6,676 nucleotides of DNA from NCBI GenBank assembly GCA_012518155.1, contig JAAYTC010000030.1, forward strand, positions 1 through 6,676. The letters are read 5' to 3'. Under the pieces are notes generated by a model. That model ran no database searches. It was not told the origin of the DNA and saw nothing but the letters and a program-made list of their open reading frames with translations. Of the stretch, positions 1 to 6,281 are shown in pieces (the stretch's first letter is position 1; every line of letters begins with the position of its first letter). Source of the stretch: Bacteroidales bacterium. GTDB taxonomy: Bacteria > Bacteroidota > Bacteroidia > Bacteroidales > Dysgonomonadaceae. A program made the position numbers and the translations under genes.

Positions 1-423
1 GCCGAACGAACAGCCGGTATCGCCCCCGTAAAGAGCCGCGGCGATGGCACAATTGGAGACGCCATCGTACTGATTAAGACGAGGACGGTTGTCGCAGGTT
101 CCTTCACAGCGGACCACCGCGATCTTTTTAGTCGTTACCGGGGCGGTTTGTCCCAAGATGGTGGCCACTCGATCCATTGTCTCTTGCCCGCCTACGGGGC
201 AGTTGAGGCCGTCAAGTGTCTCCGCTTTCACGCAAGCCACCGCGAAAGAAGCGCATCCAGGAAAACCACACCCGCCACAATTAGCGGCCGGCAATGCTTC
301 CTGTACCTCTTCCGCACGAGGATCTTCCTCTACTTTAAATCGCTGTCCCACGAGGAACAAGATCGCTGCGCTTCCTGCACCAATGGCACCCAACGTGGCT
401 ACAGCAGTTAATAATACGCTCAT
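1..423 (-). CDS. rnfB: RnfB, electron-transport complex subunit B (N-terminal 141 residues, cut by the left window edge)
   Basis: RnfB is the iron-sulfur subunit of the membrane-bound Rnf complex, which passes electrons from reduced ferredoxin to NAD+ and pumps Na+ or H+. Translating the reverse strand from the ATG at 423 gives an N-terminal hydrophobic anchor (about residues 3-27). It is followed by the 4Fe-4S 'Fes' domain signature NCGGCGFPGC with Cys49, Cys52 and Cys57, plus Cys75 in the NCPVGG segment. Further on are the family segments VRCEGTCDNRPR (residues 104-115), YDG and GDTGCSFG (residues 134-141). The ferredoxin-like 2x4Fe-4S part and the stop lie outside the window. The gene starts 78 bp after rseC on the same strand, the usual head of Bacteroidales Rnf operons, so rnfC, D, G, E and A are expected beyond the left edge. 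No Shine-Dalgarno site is visible, which is normal in this phylum. Identification is firm; only the extent is unknown. Confidence 0.93.
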   Translation of the reverse strand, partial: MSVLLTAVATLGAIGAGSAAILFLVGQRFKVEEDPRAEEVQEALPAANCGGCGFPGCASFAVACVKAETLDGLNCPVGGQETMDRVATILGQTAPVTTKKIAVVRCEGTCDNRPRLNQYDGVSNCAIAAALYGGDTGCSFG

Positions 424-463
424 AATATATAAGTTAGACTCTCTCTCGAACGATAATGCAACA

Positions 464-474
464 GGTCTGAGACC
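464..474. repeat. Short palindrome in the rseC-rnfB spacer
   Basis: GGTCT and AGACC form 5-bp inverted arms around a single G. They lie in the 78-bp gap between the rseC stop and the rnfB start. A one-base loop cannot form a stable RNA hairpin, so if it functions it is more likely a protein-binding site. Chance is also plausible. The rest of the spacer shows no TAnnTTTG box in the rnfB direction and no terminator. Confidence 0.2.
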
Positions 475-501
475 GTAGCTTAGCGAAACGAGAAGTTTTA
501 A

Positions 502-912
502 TTAATTTGTATTCTTAATATTGAATCTAAACGATTTTGCCATTTTGTTACGAAGCAGGTATAATACCAGGTAATAGGGTACGAGGGCGACTATCGCGGC
601 GAGGGCCGCCTCTATTTCTGTGAAATCCCATAGAGTGAGCGAGGCCACCAACGCACCCAGAAGAATAAGTAACGGGATCACGAAAGCCCAAAGAACTGCT
701 TTATAGCCAATAGACTCTTTCCCTTCGATGATCACACGCTCGTTCACGTGGTATTGCCCCGTTATATCCGGTATATCTACCAACTTCTCTTTGGAGTCGG
801 CCGCCATGCATACACTCTTAGCGTGGCACGCGCTGCATGCCGACTGTTGTAATATACGCACGGTGATACGATTGCCGTTGATCTTCTCGATTATTCCTTC
901 GTGTTCAATCAT
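502..912 (-). CDS. rseC: SoxR-reducing system protein RseC/MucC family
   Basis: A 136-residue membrane protein of the RseC/MucC family. Family members are encoded with Rnf genes; in E. coli RseC acts with the Rnf-like Rsx complex to reduce SoxR and also influences sigma-E signalling. The sequence shows an N-terminal soluble domain with the cysteine motif QQSACSACHAKSVC (Cys26, Cys29, Cys35: CxxCx5C), a possible metal or redox site. Two membrane segments follow, at about residues 72-95 and 99-120, joined by a short acidic turn, and then a basic C-terminal tail. Length and layout match the family. The ATG at 912 places the first residues (MIEHEGIIEKI) where family members begin. It ends in TAA 78 bp before rnfB and is the first gene of that operon, with a candidate promoter 50-82 bp upstream. 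The role in Bacteroidetes is inferred from its constant link to Rnf: probably assembly or redox servicing of the complex rather than SoxR itself. Confidence 0.9.
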   Translation of the reverse strand: MIEHEGIIEKINGNRITVRILQQSACSACHAKSVCMAADSKEKLVDIPDITGQYHVNERVIIEGKESIGYKAVLWAFVIPLLILLGALVASLTLWDFTEIEAALAAIVALVPYYLVLYLLRNKMAKSFRFNIKNTN

Positions 913-946
913 GAAACAAGGAGTAAAAATGCCTGTATTCTGCTTG

Positions 947-982
947 TTTGTTTACTACTTGCAAAGTTACAGATTATTTTTG
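947..982 (+). promoter_or_regulatory. Candidate promoter for the aconitase operon
   Basis: TATTTTTG at 975-982 matches the Bacteroidetes -7 consensus TAnnTTTG exactly. TTTG at 947-950 could be the -33 element, but the 24-bp gap is longer than the usual 19-21 or so. Transcription from here would start near 988 and leave a leader of about 184 bases before the aconitase ATG at 1172. The box interlocks with the oppositely directed rseC promoter. Weaker boxes closer to the gene (TTTATTTG at 1084-1091, TACTTTTT at 1161-1168) are alternatives, each one base off consensus and without a good -33 element. Confidence 0.4.
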
Positions 983-994
983 TGATACCACAAA
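962..994 (-). promoter_or_regulatory. Candidate Bacteroidetes promoter for rseC-rnf
   Basis: Read on the minus strand, TTTG (complement of 991-994) is followed after 21 bp by TAACTTTG (complement of 962-969). This is an exact match to the Bacteroidetes -7 consensus TAnnTTTG, with the expected -33 element and normal spacing. Transcription would start near position 955, giving a leader of about 40 bases before the rseC ATG at 912. The site is inferred from consensus only. Confidence 0.6.
979..994. repeat. Operator-like inverted repeat spanning both divergent promoters
   Basis: TTTGTG (979-984) and CACAAA (989-994) are perfect 6-bp inverted arms separated by ATAC. The left arm contains the TTTG of the plus-strand -7 box; the right arm contains the -33 TTTG of the minus-strand promoter. 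A protein bound here would cover both promoters. Part of the symmetry follows from the promoter motifs themselves, so an operator is only a possibility. The 4-bp spacer differs from the TGTGA-N6-TCACA layout of Crp sites. Confidence 0.35.
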
Positions 995-1012
995 GTTTTA
1001 GCGAACTTAACA

Positions 1013-1110
1013 GCTGCAAAGATCTAAAACGGGTGAAACATATCGCACTCCCAATTTAGATAGCGTGTCGAACATTTAACCGTTTTATTTGTTAAAAAGT
1101 CAGTTGCAGC
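1013..1110 (+). repeat. Nested inverted repeats in the aconitase leader
   Basis: GCTGCAA (1013-1019) pairs with TTGCAGC (1104-1110), a 7-bp stem enclosing 84 bases. Inside it, TTTAAC (1075-1080) pairs with GTTAAA (1091-1096) around a 10-base loop. These could fold in the leader RNA between the candidate promoter and the gene, but the inner stem is weak and AT-rich, and no known riboswitch core is recognised. Confidence 0.2.
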
Positions 1111-1137
1111 CTATAGAGTGTGTATAGCCATCTATAG
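1111..1137. repeat. Three TATAG boxes in helical phase upstream of aconitase
   Basis: CTATAG (1111-1116), GTATAG (1122-1127) and CTATAG (1132-1137) start 11 and 10 bp apart, about one helical turn each. They end 34 bp before the aconitase ATG. Such phasing is compatible with a protein binding repeated half-sites on one face of the DNA, but short AT-rich repeats also arise by chance. Confidence 0.25.
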
Positions 1138-1171
1138 CATTTTAGTAGAAATTTATTTAATACTTTTTCAT

Positions 1172-3388
1172 ATGATTTTTGATATCGATATGATTCGCGA
1201 AGTGTACGCGCAACTTCCCGAAAAAATTAACAAAGCAAAGAAGGTGCTGAAACGCCCCTTGACCCTTACGGAAAAAATTCTCTTCTCGCATCTCTCAGTG
1301 GATGTTCCTTTGAAGAATTATCAACGTGCGAACGATTACGTCAACTTTGCCCCCGACCGGGTGGCGATGCAGGATGCTACCGCGCAGATGGCGTTGTTGC
1401 AGTTGATGAACTCCGGGCGAACCAGTGTAGCGGTGCCCTCCACCGTTCATTGCGACCACCTGATACAGGCTTATAAAGATGCCGAGACTGATTTAGAGAC
1501 AGCCAAAATCACCAACCGGGAGGTGTTTGAGTTTTTGCGGGATGTATCCAACAAGTATGGTATTGGTTTTTGGAAGCCCGGAGCGGGTATTATTCACCAA
1601 GTGGTACTCGAAAATTACGCTTTTCCTGGCGGAATGATGATTGGGACTGATTCGCACACGCCCAATGCCGGAGGGCTCGGTATGATCGCGATTGGCGTGG
1701 GCGGTGCCGATGCCGTGGATGTGATGGCCGGTCTTCCCTGGGAGCTGAAGATGCCAAAACTGATCGGCGTGAAACTTACCGGTAAGCTCTCCGGGTGGAG
1801 TGCCCCTAAGGATGTGATCCTGAAGGTGGCCGGGATCCTCACCGTGAAAGGAGGTACCAACGCCGTGATCGAGTACTTTGGCGATGGAGCCGAGACCCTC
1901 TCCGCTACCGGAAAAGGAACCATTTGCAATATGGGTGCCGAAGTGGGAGCTACTACCTCTATCTTCCCGTTCGATGAGAAGTCGGCCGCGTACCTGGAGC
2001 AAACCGGGCGGAAAGAGGTGGCCGATGCCGCCCGCGGAATTATGGCACACTTGCGCCCGGATCCCGAAGTGCTATCCAATCCGGAGCAGTATTACGACGA
2101 GTTAATCGAGATCAACCTCTCGGAGCTCGAACCCCATATCAACGGACCGTTCACGCCCGATGCGGCCTATACTATTTCGGAGTTTGCACAGGTAGTGAAA
2201 GAGAATAATTATCCCCGTCAGATGGAGGTCGGCCTGATCGGTTCTTGTACGAACTCTTCGTATGAGGACCTTACCCGAGCAGTTTCAATCGTGAAGCAAG
2301 CACGGGACGAAGGGGTCCCGGTGAAGGCAAGCTTCTTGATCAATCCCGGATCGGAGCAGATCCGCTATACCGCGGAGCGAGACGGCATCCTCGAAGTGTT
2401 TCAAGATGCCGGAGCAACCATCATCGCGAACGCTTGTGGTCCCTGTATTGGGCAGTGGCGGCGCGACGACGGGGAGAGCGAGCGCACCAACTCCATTGTC
2501 ACCTCTTTTAATCGTAACTTTGCTAAACGGAACGACGGCAACCCCAATACCCACGCGTTTGTGACCTCACCCGAGTTGGTGGCAGCGCTGACCATCGCGG
2601 GGGACCTCTGTTTTAATCCATTGACCGATACGCTCGAAAATGAGAGGGGAGAAAAGGTAAAATTGGCTGAACCCAAGGGACACGAGATGCCGCCTAACGG
2701 CTACGACGTGGAGGATGCCGGTTACGTGGCGCCATCTCCGGAGGGAAGCAAGGTAGAGATCACGATTGCTCCCGATTCTAAGCGACTACAAAAGTTGGAG
2801 CCTTTCCCCGCGTGGGACGGACAGGATCTGCGGAATATGCCTCTGCTTATTAAGGCGAAGGGAAAATGTACTACCGATCATATATCGATGGCCGGACCGT
2901 GGCTCCGCTTCCGTGGGCACTTGGATAATATCTCGGATAATATGCTGATTGGGGCAGTGAACGCGTTCAACGAGAAAACCAATGCCGTGCTCGACCCCGA
3001 TTCGATGGAGTACACGGCTGTTCCCACGCTGGCACGTCGGTTTAAATCGAGAGGGGTGGGTTCCGTCGTGGTGGCCGAAGAAAATTATGGTGAAGGATCC
3101 AGCCGGGAGCATGCCGCCATGGAGCCTCGGCACCTGAACGTGAAGGTGATTTTGGTAAAATCGTTCGCACGGATTCATGAGACTAACCTCAAGAAGCAAG
3201 GTATGCTGGCACTCACTTTCGTGAACAAGGATGATTTTGCTAAGGTACAGGAGAAGGACAAGATAAGCGTGCTGGGACTCGATAAGTTTACTCCGGGTAA
3301 AAATCTGACTATTGAATTGCTTCATGCCGATGGTACCACGGATCGTTTTGAAGCATCCCATACTTATAATAAACAGCAAATTGGGTAG
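1172..3388 (+). CDS. acn: Aconitate hydratase (mitochondrial-type aconitase), ending at an in-frame TAG 13 residues short of the family C terminus
   Basis: Aconitase interconverts citrate and isocitrate through cis-aconitate with a 4Fe-4S cluster, in the cytoplasm. From the ATG at 1172 the product has 738 residues and follows the mitochondrial-type family throughout. Cluster ligands are Cys359 (GSCTNSS) and Cys422 and Cys425 (NACGPCIGQW). Active-site segments include GTDSHTPNAGG (Asp160, Ser161, His162), STVHCDH, NRNFAKR and the swivel-domain GEGSSREH (Ser643, Ser644, Arg645). The first residues MIFDIDM match the start of Bacteroidales relatives, so I reject the in-frame GTG at 1118. The ORF stops at TAG 3386-3388, where relatives have Trp in the motif QI-x-WF(K/R)AGSALN. 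The missing 12 residues after Trp follow in the same frame to TAA at 3425-3427, for a full length of 751. Whether the shortened enzyme is active cannot be told from sequence. The gene is divergent from rseC and 60 bp before the first isocitrate dehydrogenase, probably as one operon. Confidence 0.95.
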   Translation: MIFDIDMIREVYAQLPEKINKAKKVLKRPLTLTEKILFSHLSVDVPLKNYQRANDYVNFAPDRVAMQDATAQMALLQLMNSGRTSVAVPSTVHCDHLIQAYKDAETDLETAKITNREVFEFLRDVSNKYGIGFWKPGAGIIHQVVLENYAFPGGMMIGTDSHTPNAGGLGMIAIGVGGADAVDVMAGLPWELKMPKLIGVKLTGKLSGWSAPKDVILKVAGILTVKGGTNAVIEYFGDGAETLSATGKGTICNMGAEVGATTSIFPFDEKSAAYLEQTGRKEVADAARGIMAHLRPDPEVLSNPEQYYDELIEINLSELEPHINGPFTPDAAYTISEFAQVVKENNYPRQMEVGLIGSCTNSSYEDLTRAVSIVKQARDEGVPVKASFLINPGSEQIRYTAERDGILEVFQDAGATIIANACGPCIGQWRRDDGESERTNSIVTSFNRNFAKRNDGNPNTHAFVTSPELVAALTIAGDLCFNPLTDTLENERGEKVKLAEPKGHEMPPNGYDVEDAGYVAPSPEGSKVEITIAPDSKRLQKLEPFPAWDGQDLRNMPLLIKAKGKCTTDHISMAGPWLRFRGHLDNISDNMLIGAVNAFNEKTNAVLDPDSMEYTAVPTLARRFKSRGVGSVVVAEENYGEGSSREHAAMEPRHLNVKVILVKSFARIHETNLKKQGMLALTFVNKDDFAKVQEKDKISVLGLDKFTPGKNLTIELLHADGTTDRFEASHTYNKQQIG

Positions 3389-3427
3389 TTCAAAGCGGGT
3401 AGCGCGCTCAACGCTATGAGAAAATAA
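3386..3427 (+). other. Detached in-frame aconitase C-terminal tail (Trp codon replaced by TAG)
   Basis: After the TAG at 3386-3388 the same frame reads FKAGSALNAMRK and then TAA at 3425-3427. This is the conserved end of mitochondrial-type aconitases; as I remember it, human ACO2 has QIEWFRAGSALNRMK here. One G-to-A change at 3387 (TGG to TAG) explains the break. The tail carries no other damage, so the change is recent, is a sequence error, or the tail is still made by readthrough. Confidence 0.85.
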
Positions 3428-3448
3428 AGGCTTGATACAATTAATTCC

Positions 3449-4705
3449 ATGCAGGTAACCAAAGAAAAGGATCGGCTCGTCGTCCCTAATCGTCCCGTTA
3501 TCCCCTTTATCGAGGGGGACGGCATTGGAAAGGAGATCACCCCGCATGTGCGGCGGATTGTCGATGCAGCCGTGGATCGTTCGTATAGTGGAAAAAGAAA
3601 AATTACGTGGCAAGAGGTGCTTGCGGGTGAGAAAGCATTTAACGAGGTGGGGACGTGGCTTCCCGTGGAGACATTGGAGGCATTCCGTACCCACTTGATT
3701 GGTATCAAGGGGCCGCTTACCACGCCGGTGGGAGAGGGGATTCGTTCCCTCAATGTCGCGCTACGGCAGGAACTCGACCTGTATGTCTGTCTACGCCCGG
3801 TACGTTGGTTCAAAGGGGTAGCCACCCCTCTGTTGCATCCCGATAAAGTGCGTGTAGCTATCTTTCGTGAAAATACCGAAGATATCTACGCGGGAATCGA
3901 GTGGGCCGCCGGCACTCCCGAGCTCAAAAAAGTACTCACTTTCCTGAGAGAGGAGATGAGTGTGACTAAAATCCGTTTTCCTGAAACCAGCTCCTTGGGA
4001 GTTAAACCGGTTTCAGTGGAAGGGACGGAGAGGCTGGTACGTGCGGCCATTCAATACGCTCTGCAGCATCGCCTGCCCTCTGTTACCTTGGTTCACAAGG
4101 GCAACATCATGAAGTTTACCGAGGGTGGCTTCAAGAAGTGGGGCTATGCTTTAGCGGAACGTGAATTTCCAGATCACACCTTCACCGAGCACACGTTCAA
4201 CCGGGTTAAAGAGGAGCGGGGACTCGAAGCCGCCGTAGAAGCATACAACAGGGCTGTTACATCGGGAAAGGTTTTTATTAAAGATGTGATTGCCGACGCG
4301 TTCCTACAGAACACGCTCCTCAAGCCGGAGGAGTACTCCGTTATTGCTACACTCAACCTTAATGGAGATTATATATCCGACCAGTTGGCAGCTATGGTTG
4401 GAGGGATCGGTATTGCCCCGGGTGCGAATATTAATTACCAGACCGGACATGCCATCTTTGAAGCGACTCACGGGACAGCTCCTGATATCGTGGGCGCGGG
4501 TAAGGCCAATCCTTGTTCCATGCTGCTTTCTGGTGTGATGATGTTGGAATACATGGGGTGGGAAGAAGCCGGTGGTCGTATTACCGCTTCATTGGAGAGT
4601 CTCTTTAGCCAGGGATATGCTACGGCTGACCTCGCTCGCTTCATGGAGGAAGGGAAGGAACTTTCTACTTCCGAATTTTCATCAAAAGTGATTGAAAATT
4701 TATAA
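3449..4705 (+). CDS. icd: Isocitrate dehydrogenase, E. coli Icd type, predicted NAD+-dependent
   Basis: This enzyme oxidatively decarboxylates isocitrate to 2-oxoglutarate. The 418-residue protein aligns along its length with E. coli Icd (416 residues), from PFIEGDGIG (residues 19-27) to SEF...VIENL at the end. Substrate and metal residues are kept: Ser100 and Asn102 in IRSLNVALRQ, Arg106, Arg116, Arg140, Tyr147 in EDIYAGIEW, Lys217 in VHKGNIMKF, Asp283, Asp307 and Asp311 in NGDYISD. Ser100 corresponds to E. coli Ser113, the AceK phosphorylation site; no aceK is in the window. The cofactor loop is unusual: HGTAPDIVGAGKANP has Asp346, Ile347 and Ala353 where NADP-specific E. coli Icd has Lys344, Tyr345 and Val351. 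These are the changes known to shift the enzyme to NAD+. E. coli Tyr391 is Ala393 here, while Arg395 is retained as Arg397. Automated annotation would probably say 'NADP-dependent'. The clasp region (about 240-275) is 13 residues longer than in E. coli. It follows aconitase by 60 bp and ends in TAA. Confidence 0.95.
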   Translation: MQVTKEKDRLVVPNRPVIPFIEGDGIGKEITPHVRRIVDAAVDRSYSGKRKITWQEVLAGEKAFNEVGTWLPVETLEAFRTHLIGIKGPLTTPVGEGIRSLNVALRQELDLYVCLRPVRWFKGVATPLLHPDKVRVAIFRENTEDIYAGIEWAAGTPELKKVLTFLREEMSVTKIRFPETSSLGVKPVSVEGTERLVRAAIQYALQHRLPSVTLVHKGNIMKFTEGGFKKWGYALAEREFPDHTFTEHTFNRVKEERGLEAAVEAYNRAVTSGKVFIKDVIADAFLQNTLLKPEEYSVIATLNLNGDYISDQLAAMVGGIGIAPGANINYQTGHAIFEATHGTAPDIVGAGKANPCSMLLSGVMMLEYMGWEEAGGRITASLESLFSQGYATADLARFMEEGKELSTSEFSSKVIENL

Positions 4706-4740
4706 TTGGAAACATTTTCAGGAGAAAAAGTTTAACTTTG
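4706..4740 (+). promoter_or_regulatory. Candidate promoter for citrate synthase
   Basis: TAACTTTG at 4733-4740 is an exact TAnnTTTG -7 box. TTG at 4706-4708, directly after the icd stop, could be the -33 element, with a long 24-bp gap. The start would fall near 4746, giving a leader of about 174 bases before citrate synthase. Citrate synthase could thus be transcribed on its own as well as by readthrough from aconitase and icd. Confidence 0.45.
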
Positions 4741-4745
4741 CCGCG

Positions 4746-4901
4746 ATGTTGGATCGGATGAACAAGATAAATTCATTACGGCAATGGCAAAACGAATATA
4801 TATCAAACTTGTTGTATGTTCTTTTAAACAAAAAGGGAGTAAGAATGTTAAGACAAAAGTACTTCCGATACCCCGGTGAACGCGAAACAATAATAGATTA
4901 A
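4746..4901 (+). other. Possible small ORF in the citrate synthase leader (51 codons)
   Basis: The 214-bp gap between icd and citrate synthase contains an open frame from ATG 4746 to TAA 4899-4901, encoding a basic 51-residue peptide that I do not recognise. Its ATG sits 5 bases after the -7 box, at or beside the predicted transcription start, so translation would have to be leaderless. A second in-frame ATG at 4845 has GGGAG 5 bases after its end counted upstream and would give only 18 residues. No domain, signal peptide or conserved motif is visible. It is more likely untranslated leader than a gene. Confidence 0.12.
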
Positions 4902-4919
4902 CAAAACAAATATATCATT

Positions 4920-6281
4920 ATGGATAATGAACAGATAACAAAAGTTTTATCAGGCTCGATAGATTTCACGAGCAATATTGATAAAGAACTTTTTATTAAG
5001 ATGGGTGTGAAGCGCGGCCTTCGCAACGAAGACCATTCCGGTGTGTTGGCGGGACTTACCCGGGTGGGCGACGTGGTAGGTTTCGAACGCCAGGATGACG
5101 GTTCACTGAAGCCTGTCCCTGGCAAGCTCTTTTATCGGGGATTAGACGTGGAAGAGCTGGTCAGAGGAATTCAGAGCGAAAACCGCTTAGGTTTTGAAGA
5201 GACCGTCTTTCTACTTTTGTCGGGAAGGCTTCCTACTAAAGAAGAACTGGAAGCTTCCAGCAAGCTCATTGCGCACACTATGCCGCTGAACCATACGGCC
5301 ACGATGAATATCCTATCGCTTCAAGGGAAGAATATCATGAATATTCTGGCAAGAAGTGTACTCGAGTTGTATATTTATGATGAAAATCCGGATGATATTT
5401 CGCCCGACAACCTTATTCGCCAATCAATCAACCTGATTGCTAAATTCCCTACCATCATCGCCTACGCCTATCAAGTATTGCGTCACGATACGTTGGGTCG
5501 TTCGTTACACGTGCGGCCGCCTCTTGAGAACTGCTCGGTAGCCGAGAATTTCCTTTTCATGATGAAGGGGCGCGATAGTTACACCGAGTTGGATGTGAAG
5601 ATTCTCGACTTAGCATTGATCCTACATGCTGAGCACGGAGGGGGAAATAACTCTACCTTCTCGGTACGAGTTACCAGCTCTACCGAGACCGATACCTACT
5701 CTGCCATCGCCGCTGGAATTGGCTCGCTAAAAGGGCCGTTGCATGGAGGAGCCAACATCAAGGTACAAGGGATGTTTGATGACATGAAGAAGCATGTGAG
5801 CAATTGGAAGGATACCGATCAGGTGGACGACTACCTGAGAAAGATCATGAACAAGGAGGCGTTTGATCGTACCGGGCTTATTTATGGTATTGGCCATGCC
5901 GTGTATACCGTGAGCGACCCTCGCGCGATCTTGCTAAAGGAGATGGCTCGGGACTTGGCTAAGGAGAAGGGGCGTGAAGATGAGTTCGAGTTTATGGAGT
6001 TGGTCGAAGAGCGGGCTACCCATGTGTTCCTGGAGACCAAAAAGCGTCACGCGAAAGGGAATGTTTGTATCAACGTGGATTTCTATTCCGGCTTCGTGTA
6101 TGATGCCATCGGGTTGCCGTCGGATGTGTTTACCCCCTTGTTTGCCATGGCGCGCATCGTCGGATGGTCTGCCCATCGCATCGAGGAGATGAACTTTGCC
6201 AGTAAACGACTGATTAGACCAGCCTACAAGAACGTGAGAGAGAAACAAGATTTTATCCCGCTGAACCAACGTACCGTTTAA
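4920..6281 (+). CDS. gltA: Citrate synthase
   Basis: Citrate synthase condenses acetyl-CoA with oxaloacetate to form citrate, feeding the aconitase and isocitrate dehydrogenases encoded beside it. The 453-residue protein has the catalytic triad of the family: His275 in KGPLHGGAN, His326 in YGIGHAVY and Asp387 in NVDFYSG. Further substrate-binding segments are ILHAEHGGGNNSTF (residues 234-247), DPRA (Arg335) and FAMARIVGWSAHR (residues 408-420). The N-terminal region has KRGLRNEDHSGV and the small beta segment VPGKLFYRG. The length and N terminus fit the Bacteroidetes form of the enzyme as I remember it. The ATG at 4920 lies in an A-rich context without a Shine-Dalgarno site, as expected in this phylum. 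The gene lies 214 bp after icd with its own candidate promoter, ends in TAA, and is followed after 108 bp by a second isocitrate dehydrogenase. No frame damage is seen. Confidence 0.97.
   Translation: MDNEQITKVLSGSIDFTSNIDKELFIKMGVKRGLRNEDHSGVLAGLTRVGDVVGFERQDDGSLKPVPGKLFYRGLDVEELVRGIQSENRLGFEETVFLLLSGRLPTKEELEASSKLIAHTMPLNHTATMNILSLQGKNIMNILARSVLELYIYDENPDDISPDNLIRQSINLIAKFPTIIAYAYQVLRHDTLGRSLHVRPPLENCSVAENFLFMMKGRDSYTELDVKILDLALILHAEHGGGNNSTFSVRVTSSTETDTYSAIAAGIGSLKGPLHGGANIKVQGMFDDMKKHVSNWKDTDQVDDYLRKIMNKEAFDRTGLIYGIGHAVYTVSDPRAILLKEMARDLAKEKGREDEFEFMELVEERATHVFLETKKRHAKGNVCINVDFYSGFVYDAIGLPSDVFTPLFAMARIVGWSAHRIEEMNFASKRLIRPAYKNVREKQDFIPLNQRTV

Noticed and set aside
918..985. AAGGAG followed by an ATG at 929 on the plus strand, encoding 18 residues
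   Set aside because: It lies in the rseC leader and promoter on the other strand, upstream of any candidate plus-strand start site, and Shine-Dalgarno sites are not the rule in this phylum.
979..994. Crp/Fnr-type binding site
   Set aside because: The spacing is TGTG-N4-CACA, not TGTGA-N6-TCACA or TTGAT-N4-ATCAA, so I list it only as an unassigned inverted repeat.
1118..1171. Upstream in-frame GTG that would add 18 residues to aconitase
   Set aside because: The added residues are hydrophobic and unlike any aconitase N terminus. The ATG at 1172 gives MIFDIDM, which matches relatives, and the extension overlaps the phased TATAG boxes.
1493..2079. Two overlapping minus-strand open frames inside aconitase
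   Set aside because: They are antisense to conserved coding sequence, low in complexity and without family motifs.
3386..3388. UAG reassigned to an amino acid genome-wide
   Set aside because: No other gene in the window contains an in-frame TAG. Known UAG reassignments give Gln or pyrrolysine and similar, not Trp. A single point change is simpler.
2786..3694. Long open frame on the minus strand across the end of aconitase and the start of icd
   Set aside because: It lies wholly opposite two well-conserved genes plus their spacer, shows no recognisable domain and is best explained as a codon-bias shadow.
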